This document shows positions 6,567-14,245 of a stretch of 14,429 bases of DNA, piece by piece (within the stretch, counting starts at the first letter, position 1; each line of letters starts with the position of its first letter). The notes beneath the pieces are model-generated. The model ran no database searches and had not been told where the DNA came from. It saw nothing but the letters and a program-made list of their open reading frames with translations. Position numbers and translations under genes: made by a program. Origin of the DNA: CAYUKK01 sp964445305 (lineage in GTDB: Bacteria; Acidobacteriota; Aminicenantia; Aminicenantales; UBA8522); the NCBI GenBank assembly GCA_964445305.1, contig CAYUKK010000093.1, forward strand, positions 1 through 14,429, written 5' to 3'.

Positions 6567-7799
6567 TCAGGGCTGGCTGGCCAAGCGGATCAAAGCATGG
6601 AGCAGGAGGTTAGCCCCCTTTTCGAGGTCCGCCCAGTCGATTTCCTCCTCAGGCGAATGGCTGATTCCGTCCAGGCAAGGAATAAAAATCATCGCCGCCT
6701 CAGTGATGGACGAGAGGATCTGGGCATCATGGCCGGCTCCACTCATAAGGGACAGGAAGGGATAGCCCAGTTTTTCACATTCTTCCTTGAGGATGCGGAC
6801 AAGACGCGTTGCCGTCTCCACCGGCTCGGTTTGGTCGACGATGCGGGAGTAAAAGGCGAGGCCGCGGGTGGAGCCGATGTCCTCGGCTAAAGCAAGGAGC
6901 TCCTGGTCCAGATGGGCAAGAGTTTCCGGAGAAGCGCTGCGGATATCGAGGGAGAAATCAACCTGGCCGGGGACGACGCTAAAAGAGCCCGGCTGGACCG
7001 CTACTTTGCCGATGGTCATCATGCTTCCATAATGGCGGGTGGCGACGAGCTGCGTCCCTCTCAGGGCAAAATCAGCCGTGGCCAGAAAAGCATCGCGCCG
7101 GAGCTCGAGCGGCGTCGTCCCACCGTGATCAGCCTTGCCCACGAAAGAGCAATGGCGGTAGATTTTGCCGGCGATGCGCTCGACAATTCCGATCGGAATA
7201 CTTTCTATTTCGAGGACGCTCCCTTGCTCGATATGGAGCTCGAGAAAAGCCTCTATGTCCGGTCTTTCTTTCTGAGCCGTCAAGATGCTCTCCACGGTGA
7301 ACTCCGTGGCGGCGAGGATGTCCTTTAGGGGACGGCCGAAAGAGGTCATTCCCCGCTCGAGCTCGTCCTGACGGAGCTGACCGGTGAGAGCCCGGCTCCC
7401 CAGGAAATCGCCGACCAAATTCCCCTCTTCATCCGTGAAGGAGACGAGCTCGACGGGCTTGGCCAGGGCGATGCCTTCTTCCTGGATTCGGCGCAAGCAT
7501 TCGAGCCCGGCCAGAACGCCGGTCGAGCCATCGAATTTCCCCCCGTTGAGGACGGTGTCGATGTGGGAGCCGACGAGGATGACCTTTCCTCCCTCACCCA
7601 GCCGGCCAAAAATATTCCCCGCCCCATCCTGACGGAAGCACAGGCCAGCTTGGCAGATTTTTTCTCTGAGCCACCGCCTGGCTTCGAAGTCTGCCTGACT
7701 GAAGGATGGCCGCGAAATCCCGCCCCGCGGGTCGCGGCCAATCTGGGCGAGGACCTCTAAGTCGTCCTTCAGGCGCTTGAGGTTCACCCCGACAGCCAT
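6567..7799 (-). CDS. M20-family allantoate amidohydrolase / N-carbamoyl-L-amino acid hydrolase
   Basis: A 410-residue cytoplasmic metalloamidase of the hydantoinase/carbamoylase group, which hydrolyses allantoate, N-carbamoyl amino acids or similar ureido compounds. Metal and active-site positions fit the family: H79 and D81 in GSHIDTV, D90 in GGKFDG, E124-E125 in FTDEEG, H189 in ELHIEQG, H357 in GAGHDAQ and H381 in GISHS. D90 is the expected bridging ligand. The dimerisation-domain segment reads ADHGGTTP, where the group usually has AGTTP. The arginine of LDIR (R287) is present. The length is normal. It starts 7 bp after pdxJ with no clear Shine-Dalgarno, which suggests translational coupling at the end of the operon. 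No hydantoinase, allantoinase or ureidoglycolate gene is nearby, so the substrate cannot be named. A general amino-acid amidase or beta-ureidopropionase role is possible. Confidence 0.85.
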   Translation of the reverse strand: MAVGVNLKRLKDDLEVLAQIGRDPRGGISRPSFSQADFEARRWLREKICQAGLCFRQDGAGNIFGRLGEGGKVILVGSHIDTVLNGGKFDGSTGVLAGLECLRRIQEEGIALAKPVELVSFTDEEGNLVGDFLGSRALTGQLRQDELERGMTSFGRPLKDILAATEFTVESILTAQKERPDIEAFLELHIEQGSVLEIESIPIGIVERIAGKIYRHCSFVGKADHGGTTPLELRRDAFLATADFALRGTQLVATRHYGSMMTIGKVAVQPGSFSVVPGQVDFSLDIRSASPETLAHLDQELLALAEDIGSTRGLAFYSRIVDQTEPVETATRLVRILKEECEKLGYPFLSLMSGAGHDAQILSSITEAAMIFIPCLDGISHSPEEEIDWADLEKGANLLLHALIRLASQP

Positions 7800-7806
7800 G
7801 GGTTTT

Positions 7807-8517
7807 TCAGCCCAGCAAGGCTTTCATTTCCCGAACAGCCTGGGTGATGCCGACCACAGCCGCCCTGGCCACGATGGAGAAGCCGATGCTGAGCTCTTCG
7901 ATCTCCGGGATCGCCACGATGGCCTGGACATTCCGGTAATCCAGGCCGTGACCGGCGTGGACTTCAAGCCCGAGCTGTCGTCCCAGAGCCGCTGCCTTCT
8001 GGATCTCGCCGAGGGCTTTCTCGCGGCGCGGCCCGGGCTTGAGTTCGGCGTACTTCCCTGTGTTAAGCTCGATGAGGTTAACGCCGAGTTCAGCGCAGGT
8101 TCGGATTTGTTCGGCGTCAGGGTCAACGAAGATACTGACGCGGATTCGGGCTTTGAGGAGGTCGCCGATAAACGGTCCGAGATGTTTTTGACCGGCGACG
8201 ACGTTCAGGCCTCCTTCGGTGGTCAGTTCTTCGCGACGCTCGGGAACCAGGGAGGCAACATCGGGTTTGACTTTCCGGGCGATTTTTTTCATCTCTTCTG
8301 TGGCCGCCATCTCCAGGTTGAGTTTTGTTTTGACGACCTGGCGGAGCAATCTTAGGTCTCGCTCCTGGATGTGGCGTCGGTCTCCCCGGAGGTGAACGAC
8401 AATTCCTTCCGCCCCCGCCTGTTCAGCCAAGAGGGCGACGAGCACAGGGTCCGGCTCATCGCTCAAGCGCGCCTGTCGGAGGGTGGCAAAATGGTCGACA
8501 TTAACCGCCAGTCTCAT
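7807..8517 (-). CDS. pdxJ: Pyridoxine 5'-phosphate synthase PdxJ
   Basis: Condenses 1-deoxy-D-xylulose 5-phosphate with 3-amino-2-oxopropyl phosphate to form pyridoxine 5'-phosphate in the DXP-dependent vitamin B6 pathway. The 236-residue TIM-barrel enzyme begins MRLAVNVDHFATLRQAR, as the family does. Recognisable blocks are VHLRGDRRH (42-49), LNLEM with E69, LVPERREELTTEGG (90-103), IELNTG with E150, and HAGHGL with H190. By comparison with the E. coli protein as I remember it, G45 replaces the Glu of HLRED and F213 replaces the His of NIGH. I chose the ATG at 8517 because AAGGAG lies 6 nt upstream. The reading frame stays open further upstream but that part is antisense-frame translation of glmM. 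It begins 10 bp after glmM and ends 7 bp before the amidohydrolase. The usual companion acpS is not in the window. Confidence 0.93.
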   Translation of the reverse strand: MRLAVNVDHFATLRQARLSDEPDPVLVALLAEQAGAEGIVVHLRGDRRHIQERDLRLLRQVVKTKLNLEMAATEEMKKIARKVKPDVASLVPERREELTTEGGLNVVAGQKHLGPFIGDLLKARIRVSIFVDPDAEQIRTCAELGVNLIELNTGKYAELKPGPRREKALGEIQKAAALGRQLGLEVHAGHGLDYRNVQAIVAIPEIEELSIGFSIVARAAVVGITQAVREMKALLG

Positions 8518-8523
8518 CTTGAG

Positions 8524-8529
8524 CTCCTT
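8524..8529 (-). promoter_or_regulatory. Ribosome binding site of pdxJ
   Basis: AAGGAG lies 6 nt before the pdxJ ATG and overlaps the TAA stop of glmM (8528-8530). This decides the pdxJ start and suggests that ribosomes finishing glmM help load pdxJ. Confidence 0.8.
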
Positions 8530-9865
8530 ATCCCAAGTATTTGGCAATGACACCGGCCATCCGGCGGGCCAGGCCCTCCACCAAAGTTTCATCCTCTCCT
8601 TCAACCATGACCCTTGCCACCGGCTCAGTTCCGGAGTAACGGACGTCGAGGCGGCCAGTGTCAGCCAGGGTTTGCCTGACTTCTTCCATAACGTCGAGGA
8701 TTTCTGGAAAAAGGCTGAAATCTTTTTTCTCCTTGACCGGGACATTGCAAAGAACCTGGGGGAAGGGGTGAAGCCCGCTGGCCAGCTCGGAGAGGGAAGC
8801 CCCTCGCTCGAGCATGACATCGAGCATTCTGAGGCTGGTGAGCAGGCCATCGCCGGTCGGGCAGTCATCGAGAAAAATCGTGTGTCCGGACTGCTCGCCG
8901 CCAAGGTTTGAGCCAATCTCGAGCATCTTTTCGAGGACATATCGGTCACCAACCCGAGTTCGAACAAGCTCGAGGCCCATTTCCCGCAATGCCTTCTCGA
9001 GCCCCATGTTGCTCATGGTCGTGGCGACGACCTGGCTTCGCCTGAGCAGATTTTTCTCTTTCATGTCGCTGGCCTGGACGAAAAGGGTGTGGTCGCCGTT
9101 GAGGACTGTTCCTTTTTCATCCACCCAGATGGCCCGGTCAGAGTCGCCGTCAAAAGCAATGCCGAGGTCAGCCCCATCGGCCACAACTTTCCGCACGAGC
9201 CCTTCGGGGTGAAGAGAGCCGCAGCCGAGGTTAATGTTCTTTCCGTTCGGCCGGCAGTGGATAGCCGTGACCTCGAAGCCCAGCTCGGAAAAGAGCCGGG
9301 GCGCAATGGCCGAGCTGGCGCCGTTGGCACAGTCGATGACGAGGCGGAGGCCTTTTCCCTTTGCCCGACCCCGAAATTTTGTGGCCACGAATCGCTCGTA
9401 GTCTTCAAGGAGCGTCGGGTCGGGCGAAACGCCCGGGCTTTTCCTCTCAGGCCTGGCTTTTCCCGAGGCCATGGCTTTTTCGAGCCTGGCTTCCCATTTC
9501 TCGGGAATCTTGAGTCCCAGGGGCGAGAAGATCTTGATGCCATTATCCTGGTAAGGGTTGTGGGAAGCAGAGATGACGATTCCGGAGGAGAAACGATGCT
9601 TTCGGGTCAGGAAAGAGACGGCTGAGGTGGGAATAACGCCGGCGGAAACAGCTTCTCCACCGCCAGCCTGGATGCCCAGGAAAAGCATTTTCTCTATCCA
9701 CAACCCAGATTCCCTCGTATCGCGGCCGATGACAACCCGCGGCGGCAGGCTTTCGTCCTGGAGCATCTCGACCAGTGCTTTTCCCAGGGCAAAGATAGTT
9801 TGATGGTCAAGGGGATACTGACCCGCTATCGCCCTGATCCCGTCTGTGCCGAAAAGCTTACTCAT
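8528..9865 (-). CDS. glmM: Phosphoglucosamine mutase GlmM
   Basis: Interconverts glucosamine 6-phosphate and glucosamine 1-phosphate, the step before UDP-GlcNAc for peptidoglycan and lipopolysaccharide. The 445-residue alpha-D-phosphohexomutase has all four expected sites: N-terminal LFGTDGIR, the phosphorylated serine S101 in ISASHNP, the metal loop DGDSDR (D239, D241, D243), and the phosphate-binding RYSGTEP (409-415). The metal loop has Ser where E. coli GlmM has Gly, a variable position. The length matches the family. Its ATG overlaps the stop of the YbbR gene as ATGA, a classic coupling arrangement. Placement directly after cdaA and ybbR matches the cdaA-cdaR-glmM module, in which GlmM is known to bind and inhibit CdaA in Firmicutes. 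The same control here is inference. Confidence 0.96.
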   Translation of the reverse strand: MSKLFGTDGIRAIAGQYPLDHQTIFALGKALVEMLQDESLPPRVVIGRDTRESGLWIEKMLFLGIQAGGGEAVSAGVIPTSAVSFLTRKHRFSSGIVISASHNPYQDNGIKIFSPLGLKIPEKWEARLEKAMASGKARPERKSPGVSPDPTLLEDYERFVATKFRGRAKGKGLRLVIDCANGASSAIAPRLFSELGFEVTAIHCRPNGKNINLGCGSLHPEGLVRKVVADGADLGIAFDGDSDRAIWVDEKGTVLNGDHTLFVQASDMKEKNLLRRSQVVATTMSNMGLEKALREMGLELVRTRVGDRYVLEKMLEIGSNLGGEQSGHTIFLDDCPTGDGLLTSLRMLDVMLERGASLSELASGLHPFPQVLCNVPVKEKKDFSLFPEILDVMEEVRQTLADTGRLDVRYSGTEPVARVMVEGEDETLVEGLARRMAGVIAKYLG

Positions 9866-10563
9866 CTTTTCTTTTTGGTCTCCGGCGTGGCTGGCCGCTT
9901 TTGCTCTTCGAGGAGAAGGCGGACCTGGACTCGACTGCGCGGCACAGCCAGCCTCAATTCTGGCCGCGGAAGAATCAAATCGGCCTCGAGAATTGTCGAT
10001 TGGTCAAGGCCGTCGACGTTGATGGGAGCTGTCGTAATCTTGTCCTTCTCCCGCACTTTACTCTCCGGCCCTTTAACAGAAACCCGCTGGGGGATGACAT
10101 CGATTTTGGCTATCTGGTATCCCTCTTTTACCTGCCCGATGATGTTGGGGACGATCTCCAGGAGAGCCTCCTTGGTTTTTTCGAGCGTGAGCCTGACTTT
10201 GTTGGGCGTGATTCTGACCACTTCAGCGCCGGGAGGAAGGCTGATCATGGTCTCATGGAGGGGATACTCTTGCTGGAAAATCGTCGCCTTTTCCAGGTTG
10301 AGCTTGACATACACGTTGGCGGAGCTGATCTCATTGATCAGTCGATTGGGGGCCCGGATGGTAACATCGACGGTCGCCTCCGGCTTCTCGACGAGCTCCA
10401 TATCGGCCGGGATATTGCGTGTTTCCAGGGGGATAGTCAAAGTTTTTTCAGAGTAGATTTTTTCCTCCGGAATGAAGGAAATCCAGAGGAGAAGCGCCAG
10501 GAGAAGAGAGAAGAGTTTGAGCTCCCAGTTGCGGAGAAGAAGGTTGCGGACGCGTTTCCTCAT
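9862..10563 (-). CDS. cdaR: YbbR-domain membrane protein, CdaA regulator CdaR-like
   Basis: A 233-residue protein with a short basic cytoplasmic N-terminus, one transmembrane helix (about residues 15-31, LKLFSLLLALLLWISF) and an extracytoplasmic part of beta-rich YbbR units. Residues about 37-115 and 120-220 fit two units; Firmicute CdaR has more. The family modulates the diadenylate cyclase encoded next to it. The C-terminal end is rich in Lys, Arg and Pro. It starts 1 bp after cdaA, with AGGA 4 nt before the ATG and inside the cdaA stop region, and ends overlapping the glmM start by 4 bp. Only the YbbR fold and gene context support the name. How it affects the cyclase here cannot be read from the sequence. 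Confidence 0.87.
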   Translation of the reverse strand: MRKRVRNLLLRNWELKLFSLLLALLLWISFIPEEKIYSEKTLTIPLETRNIPADMELVEKPEATVDVTIRAPNRLINEISSANVYVKLNLEKATIFQQEYPLHETMISLPPGAEVVRITPNKVRLTLEKTKEALLEIVPNIIGQVKEGYQIAKIDVIPQRVSVKGPESKVREKDKITTAPINVDGLDQSTILEADLILPRPELRLAVPRSRVQVRLLLEEQKRPATPETKKKR

Positions 10564-10564
10564 T

Positions 10565-11332
10565 TTATCCTAAGTACTGAAGGAGCAGTTCCTTGAGCTG
10601 ATCCTTATCCTGAACCCTCGTCAGGCGCCCCTTGATGGCCAGGGAGATCGTTCCCGTCTCTTCAGACACGACGATGACCGTCGCGTCCGTTTCCTGGGAC
10701 AATCCGATAGCGGCCAGATGCCTGGTCCGGGCTAAGAATTCCTCGCCCAGGTTATGGGAAGCAGGTAGCGGCAGGAGACACCCAGCGGCCAGGATTTTGT
10801 TTCCTTGGATGATGATGGCGCCGTCGTGGAGAGGGGAGTGGGGGAAAAAGATGTTGACAATCAAGTCTTTGGACAGAGCCGCATCGAGCTTGGTTCCTCG
10901 GTCCGAGTAGGTCTTGAGGGAAATCTCCTTCTCGATGGCGATAAGGGCGCCGATTTTCTTCATGGACAGGTACTCGACGGCCAGAAAGAGGTCATCCAGC
11001 TTTTCTTCGAGCGACCGCAGCGTGAGCGGTCGACGGAACGTCCGGGAACCCAATCCCGTCAGGAAGCGGCGGATTTCCCCCTGGAAGAGGACGATGATGG
11101 CGATGATCAAGTAGGTGGTGAAACTCTTGATGAGCCGGTGGGAAACGACGAGTTTGCCCCAACCGGTGAGCAGGTAGAAGAGCCCGATGATGGCGATACC
11201 GATGGCCATCTGGTAGGCTCGCGTGTCCTTGATCAGCCGGAGGAAAGAGTAGAGGATGAAGGCGACGAGCAGGATGTCGAGGACATCGGCCAGTGTCATT
11301 CTGGCAAGGGCATTGACCACATCAGTGAACAT
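10565..11332 (-). CDS. cdaA: Membrane diadenylate cyclase CdaA (c-di-AMP synthase)
   Basis: Joins two ATP into cyclic di-AMP, a messenger for potassium, osmolyte and cell-wall control. The 255-residue protein has three N-terminal membrane helices (about 14-31, 40-58 and 70-87), a linker and a cytoplasmic DAC domain from about residue 105. The catalytic DGA motif is present (D170-A172, in SPLHDGAIII), as are GTKLDA (146-151) and the VSEETG block (222-227). The second hallmark, usually RHR, reads R204-H205-L206. The codon is CTG in clean sequence context, so this looks like a real substitution. The ATG at 11332 gives an N-terminus of normal length; upstream AAGGA is about 13 nt away and the start overlaps the folP end by 11 bp. 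It is followed by ybbR and glmM, its known partners in other phyla. Confidence 0.93.
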   Translation of the reverse strand: MFTDVVNALARMTLADVLDILLVAFILYSFLRLIKDTRAYQMAIGIAIIGLFYLLTGWGKLVVSHRLIKSFTTYLIIAIIVLFQGEIRRFLTGLGSRTFRRPLTLRSLEEKLDDLFLAVEYLSMKKIGALIAIEKEISLKTYSDRGTKLDAALSKDLIVNIFFPHSPLHDGAIIIQGNKILAAGCLLPLPASHNLGEEFLARTRHLAAIGLSQETDATVIVVSEETGTISLAIKGRLTRVQDKDQLKELLLQYLG

Positions 11333-12215
11333 AGGGAGTTTGCGTTCCTTTCGGTGACCCGGATGACCTTGTTCTTCCCAGGATGGCCTCGGCTACGGTG
11401 ACGGCTCTTTTGATGGCCGGGAGGTCATGAACACGGAGAAGGGAAGCGCCCCGCTCCAAGGCGAGGACGGCGGCAGCGATCGTCCCCTCCAGTCTTTCGC
11501 TTGGTTCCAGGTTGAGGATTCGGCCGATAAAGGATTTACGCGACACGCCGACAAGCACCGGCCGGCCGAGCTCCCGAAAAGAGCTGAGGTTTTGGAGAAG
11601 AAGGAGATTATGGTCGACCGTCTTTCCGAACCCGATACCGGGGTCGATGACCAAGCACTCCCGGCGAATACCCGAGGCGAGGGCCGCCTCCATTCTTTCA
11701 GCCAGGAAGTCTTTGACCTCGGCGACGACATCCTCGTAATGGGGGTTGATCTGCATCGTCTTGGGCGTGCCCTGCATGTGCATGAGGATGAGGCCGGCGC
11801 CGCTACCGGCAACGAGGGGGAGCATCCGCGGGTCAAAACGGCCAGCGCTGATGTCGTTAACGATGGATGCGCCCGCGGCGAGGGCTGCTTCGGCCACCTC
11901 GGCCTTGGTTGTATCGACGGAAATCAAGGCATCGGTCCTTTCTCGTAAGGCGGCGATGACGGGCACGACCCGGCGTTTTTCTTCTTCAGCTGGCACAGGG
12001 TCTGAGCCAGGGCGGGTGCTTTCGCCGCCGACATCGACGATGTCGGCTCCGTCGGCGACCAGGCTCAAAGCCCTCTCGATCGCCCGAACCGGGTCGAGAT
12101 AGAACCCGCCATCGTAGAAGGAATCGGGCGTGACGTTGACAACCCCCATGAGCCAGGTTCTCTGGCCCAGGAAAAAAATTTTGTCCTTAGCTTGGAATTG
12201 GAATGTCTCTCCCAA
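11322..12215 (-). CDS. folP: Dihydropteroate synthase FolP
   Basis: Joins p-aminobenzoate to 6-hydroxymethyl-dihydropterin pyrophosphate in folate synthesis; it is the sulfonamide target. The 297-residue TIM barrel has every expected block: GVVNVTPDSF with N27, VDVGGESTRPGS (61-71), SVDT with D101, IVNDISAG with N120-D121, LMHMQGTPKTMQ (144-155), DPGIGFGK with D191, GVSRKSF with K227, and LRVHD with R261 and H263. The tail after about residue 280 is polar. The start is a TTG, 3 bp after the ftsH stop and in the same frame, with only a weak GTGAG before it. The first in-frame ATG (residue 23) lies inside the conserved first strand, so TTG with coupling to ftsH is preferred. The gene overlaps cdaA by 11 bp. 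Confidence 0.94.
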   Translation of the reverse strand: MGETFQFQAKDKIFFLGQRTWLMGVVNVTPDSFYDGGFYLDPVRAIERALSLVADGADIVDVGGESTRPGSDPVPAEEEKRRVVPVIAALRERTDALISVDTTKAEVAEAALAAGASIVNDISAGRFDPRMLPLVAGSGAGLILMHMQGTPKTMQINPHYEDVVAEVKDFLAERMEAALASGIRRECLVIDPGIGFGKTVDHNLLLLQNLSSFRELGRPVLVGVSRKSFIGRILNLEPSERLEGTIAAAVLALERGASLLRVHDLPAIKRAVTVAEAILGRTRSSGSPKGTQTPYVH

Positions 12216-12218
12216 CGC

Positions 12219-14156
12219 TCACGCTTTCACGAATCCAGGTTTATCCAAAGGCTTAATCTCTTGGCCTTCCTTGCCTTTTTCGACTTTTAGCTCAGCCGTG
12301 GCGGCCTGAGCCTTGTTGCTCCTTTTTTTAGCCGGCGGCTTGAGGACTTTGCTCTTCGTCTTCTTGAGCCCGGCGATCTTCTCTATCTCGTCCGAATCCA
12401 GAATTTCTTTTTCCAGCAGCGCCTTGGCGATCCTCATCAGCTTGCCCCGGTTCTTTTCCAGCAATTCCTTGGCTCTGTTGTAGCTCTTGGTGATGATCTT
12501 TTTCACCTCCTCGTCGATGAGCTCGGCTGTTCGCTCGCTGAAGTTCTTGTTCATGGCCAGGTCCCGGCCCAGGAAAATCAAATCATCACGCTCCCCGAAC
12601 GTGAGCGGCCCAAGGTCCGACATCCCCCACTGACAGACCATCTTGCGGGCAATTTCTGTCGCCTTCTCGAAATCGCTGGCCGCGCCCGTCGTCGTCTTGC
12701 CGAGAAGCAGGGTTTCAGCCACCCGGCCGGCCAGGAGCACCGAGAGCTGGGCCTCGAGATAATCTTTACTGTAAGTGTAGCGGTCGTCGAGGGGAAGTTG
12801 CTGGGTTACGCCCAAGGCCAAACCGCGCGGGATGATGGTGACCTTATGGATGGGGTCAGCTTCCGGAATCAGCGCCGCGACCAGGGCGTGCCCGGCCTCG
12901 TGGTAAGCGGTACTCTTTTTTTCCTCTTCAGAAATGATCATGCTTTTTCTTTCCACCCCCATGAGGACTTTGTCCTTGGCTGCCTCAAAGTCCTTCATGG
13001 TCACCTTTTCCTGGCCGTTCCTTGCGGCCAGAAGCGCTGCTTCGTTAACCATGTTGGAAAGGTCGGCCCCGCTAAAACCCGGGGTGGAACGGGCCAAAAT
13101 TTTAAGGTCAACATCCTTATCGATGGGGATCCTGCGGACGTGGACCCGGAGAATCTCTTCCCGGCCCTTAACATCGGGCATGTTGACCACGATCCGACGG
13201 TCGAATCGTCCCGGTCGGAGCAGGGCACTATCGAGGATATCCGGACGGTTGGTCGCGGCGATGAGGATGATGCCTTCGTTGGAATCGAAACCGTCCATTT
13301 CAACAAGGAGCTGGTTCAGGGTTTGTTCCCTTTCATCGTGACCGCCGCCCAGGCCGGCCCCACGCTGGCGTCCGACGGCGTCGATTTCGTCGATGAAGAT
13401 CAGGCAAGGAGCGTGCTTTTTCCCCTGTTCGAAAAGGTCACGGACGCGGGAAGCGCCAACGCCGACGAACATCTCGACGAAATCGGAGCCGCTGATGGAG
13501 AAAAAGGGCACGTCCGCTTCGCCGGCCACCGCCCGGGCGAGAAGAGTTTTTCCCGTCCCTGGCGCTCCAACGAGCAGCACCCCCTTGGGGATTCTCCCGC
13601 CCAGCCGTTGAAACTTTTGCGGGTCCTTGAGGAAATCGATAATTTCCTTAAGCTCTTCCTTGGCTTCTTCCACTCCCGCCACATCCTTGAAAGTAACTTT
13701 TTTCTGCGTCCCGGAGAACAAGCGGGCTCGGCTCTTGCCGAAAGAGAGGGCCTTGTTGCCGCCAGCCTGCATCTGCCTCATGAAAAAAATCCAGAAGAGG
13801 ATGAGGAGGATGATGGGGAACCAGGTAAAAAGATAGGTGAACCAAGGGCTCCGGCTCGTATCCTTGACCGTGATGATGACCTGGTGCTCGCGCAGGATTT
13901 TGACCAGGTCATCAAACTGGGAGGGAGCAATGGTCTTGAAGCTCTCCCCCTGCCGGTACTTCCCACGAATCTGGTTGCCGGTTATGGTCACTTCCTCGAC
14001 TCTGTTTGCCTCGACATCGCTCAGGAACTGGCTAAAATTGATTTCCTGCTTGACCAGGCCAGGAGTCTGGAGAAGACTCCACAAGAGGATGATGAGGACG
14101 CCGGCCGAAATCCAGAAGACAACGTTCTTGAAGGATCTATTTTTTTTACGCGGCAT
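12219..14156 (-). CDS. ftsH: ATP-dependent membrane zinc metalloprotease FtsH
   Basis: Hexameric AAA+ protease anchored in the cytoplasmic membrane that degrades misfolded membrane proteins and regulatory proteins. In the 645-residue form there are two helices (about 11-31 and 106-126) flanking a ~75-residue periplasmic domain. Then come Walker A GAPGTGKT (197-204), the pore motif MFVGVG (229-234), Walker B LIFIDE (252-257), and the second region of homology with arginine fingers R314 and R317. The protease has zinc-binding HEAGH (419-423) and the third ligand D495 in TTGAASDF. A Lys-rich tail of about 45 residues ends the protein. The ATG at 14156 is chosen because AAGGAAG lies 6 nt upstream. 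A TTG at 14198 would add 14 basic residues but lies before the possible transcript start. It is the first gene of the operon and leads into folP with a 3-bp gap. Confidence 0.96.
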   Translation of the reverse strand: MPRKKNRSFKNVVFWISAGVLIILLWSLLQTPGLVKQEINFSQFLSDVEANRVEEVTITGNQIRGKYRQGESFKTIAPSQFDDLVKILREHQVIITVKDTSRSPWFTYLFTWFPIILLILFWIFFMRQMQAGGNKALSFGKSRARLFSGTQKKVTFKDVAGVEEAKEELKEIIDFLKDPQKFQRLGGRIPKGVLLVGAPGTGKTLLARAVAGEADVPFFSISGSDFVEMFVGVGASRVRDLFEQGKKHAPCLIFIDEIDAVGRQRGAGLGGGHDEREQTLNQLLVEMDGFDSNEGIILIAATNRPDILDSALLRPGRFDRRIVVNMPDVKGREEILRVHVRRIPIDKDVDLKILARSTPGFSGADLSNMVNEAALLAARNGQEKVTMKDFEAAKDKVLMGVERKSMIISEEEKKSTAYHEAGHALVAALIPEADPIHKVTIIPRGLALGVTQQLPLDDRYTYSKDYLEAQLSVLLAGRVAETLLLGKTTTGAASDFEKATEIARKMVCQWGMSDLGPLTFGERDDLIFLGRDLAMNKNFSERTAELIDEEVKKIITKSYNRAKELLEKNRGKLMRIAKALLEKEILDSDEIEKIAGLKKTKSKVLKPPAKKRSNKAQAATAELKVEKGKEGQEIKPLDKPGFVKA

Positions 14157-14162
14157 GGTCTT

Positions 14163-14169
14163 CTTCCTT
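14163..14169 (-). promoter_or_regulatory. Ribosome binding site of ftsH
   Basis: AAGGAAG on the minus strand, 6 nt before the ATG at 14156, fixes that start over the upstream in-frame TTG at 14198. Confidence 0.8.
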
Positions 14170-14181
14170 TTTGGCTTTTTT

Positions 14182-14187
14182 ATTTTA
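14182..14187 (-). promoter_or_regulatory. Possible -10 box of the ftsH operon
   Basis: TAAAAT on the minus strand would start transcription near 14175 with a ~19-nt leader containing the Shine-Dalgarno. The region 17 bp upstream has only a poor -35 match (GTTCAA or TTCAAG). It may depend on an alternative sigma factor or an activator, or the real promoter may lie further upstream. Confidence 0.35.
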
Positions 14188-14245
14188 CCATGTTTCAAGG
14201 CGCTTGAACAGAGCTATTTTTGTCCCCGAAATTGCCGATCAAAGC

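Noticed and set aside
6457..6765. Plus-strand frame running from the gap into the M20 gene
   Set aside because: It mostly lies antisense to the M20 gene, has no Shine-Dalgarno or domain, and the part in the gap shows no coding signal.
8518..8967. 150-residue N-terminal extension of PdxJ in the same open frame
   Set aside because: It lies inside glmM in another frame, shows no conserved sequence, and the ATG at 8517 has an AAGGAG site and the standard PdxJ N-terminus.
14157..14198. 14-residue basic extension of FtsH from a TTG
   Set aside because: The ATG at 14156 has AAGGAAG at ideal spacing and gives a normal FtsH N-terminus.
12798..14207. 469-codon open frame on the plus strand opposite ftsH
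   Set aside because: It is antisense to an unmistakable FtsH, rich in Asp, Glu and Gly as mirror translations are, and has no recognisable domain.
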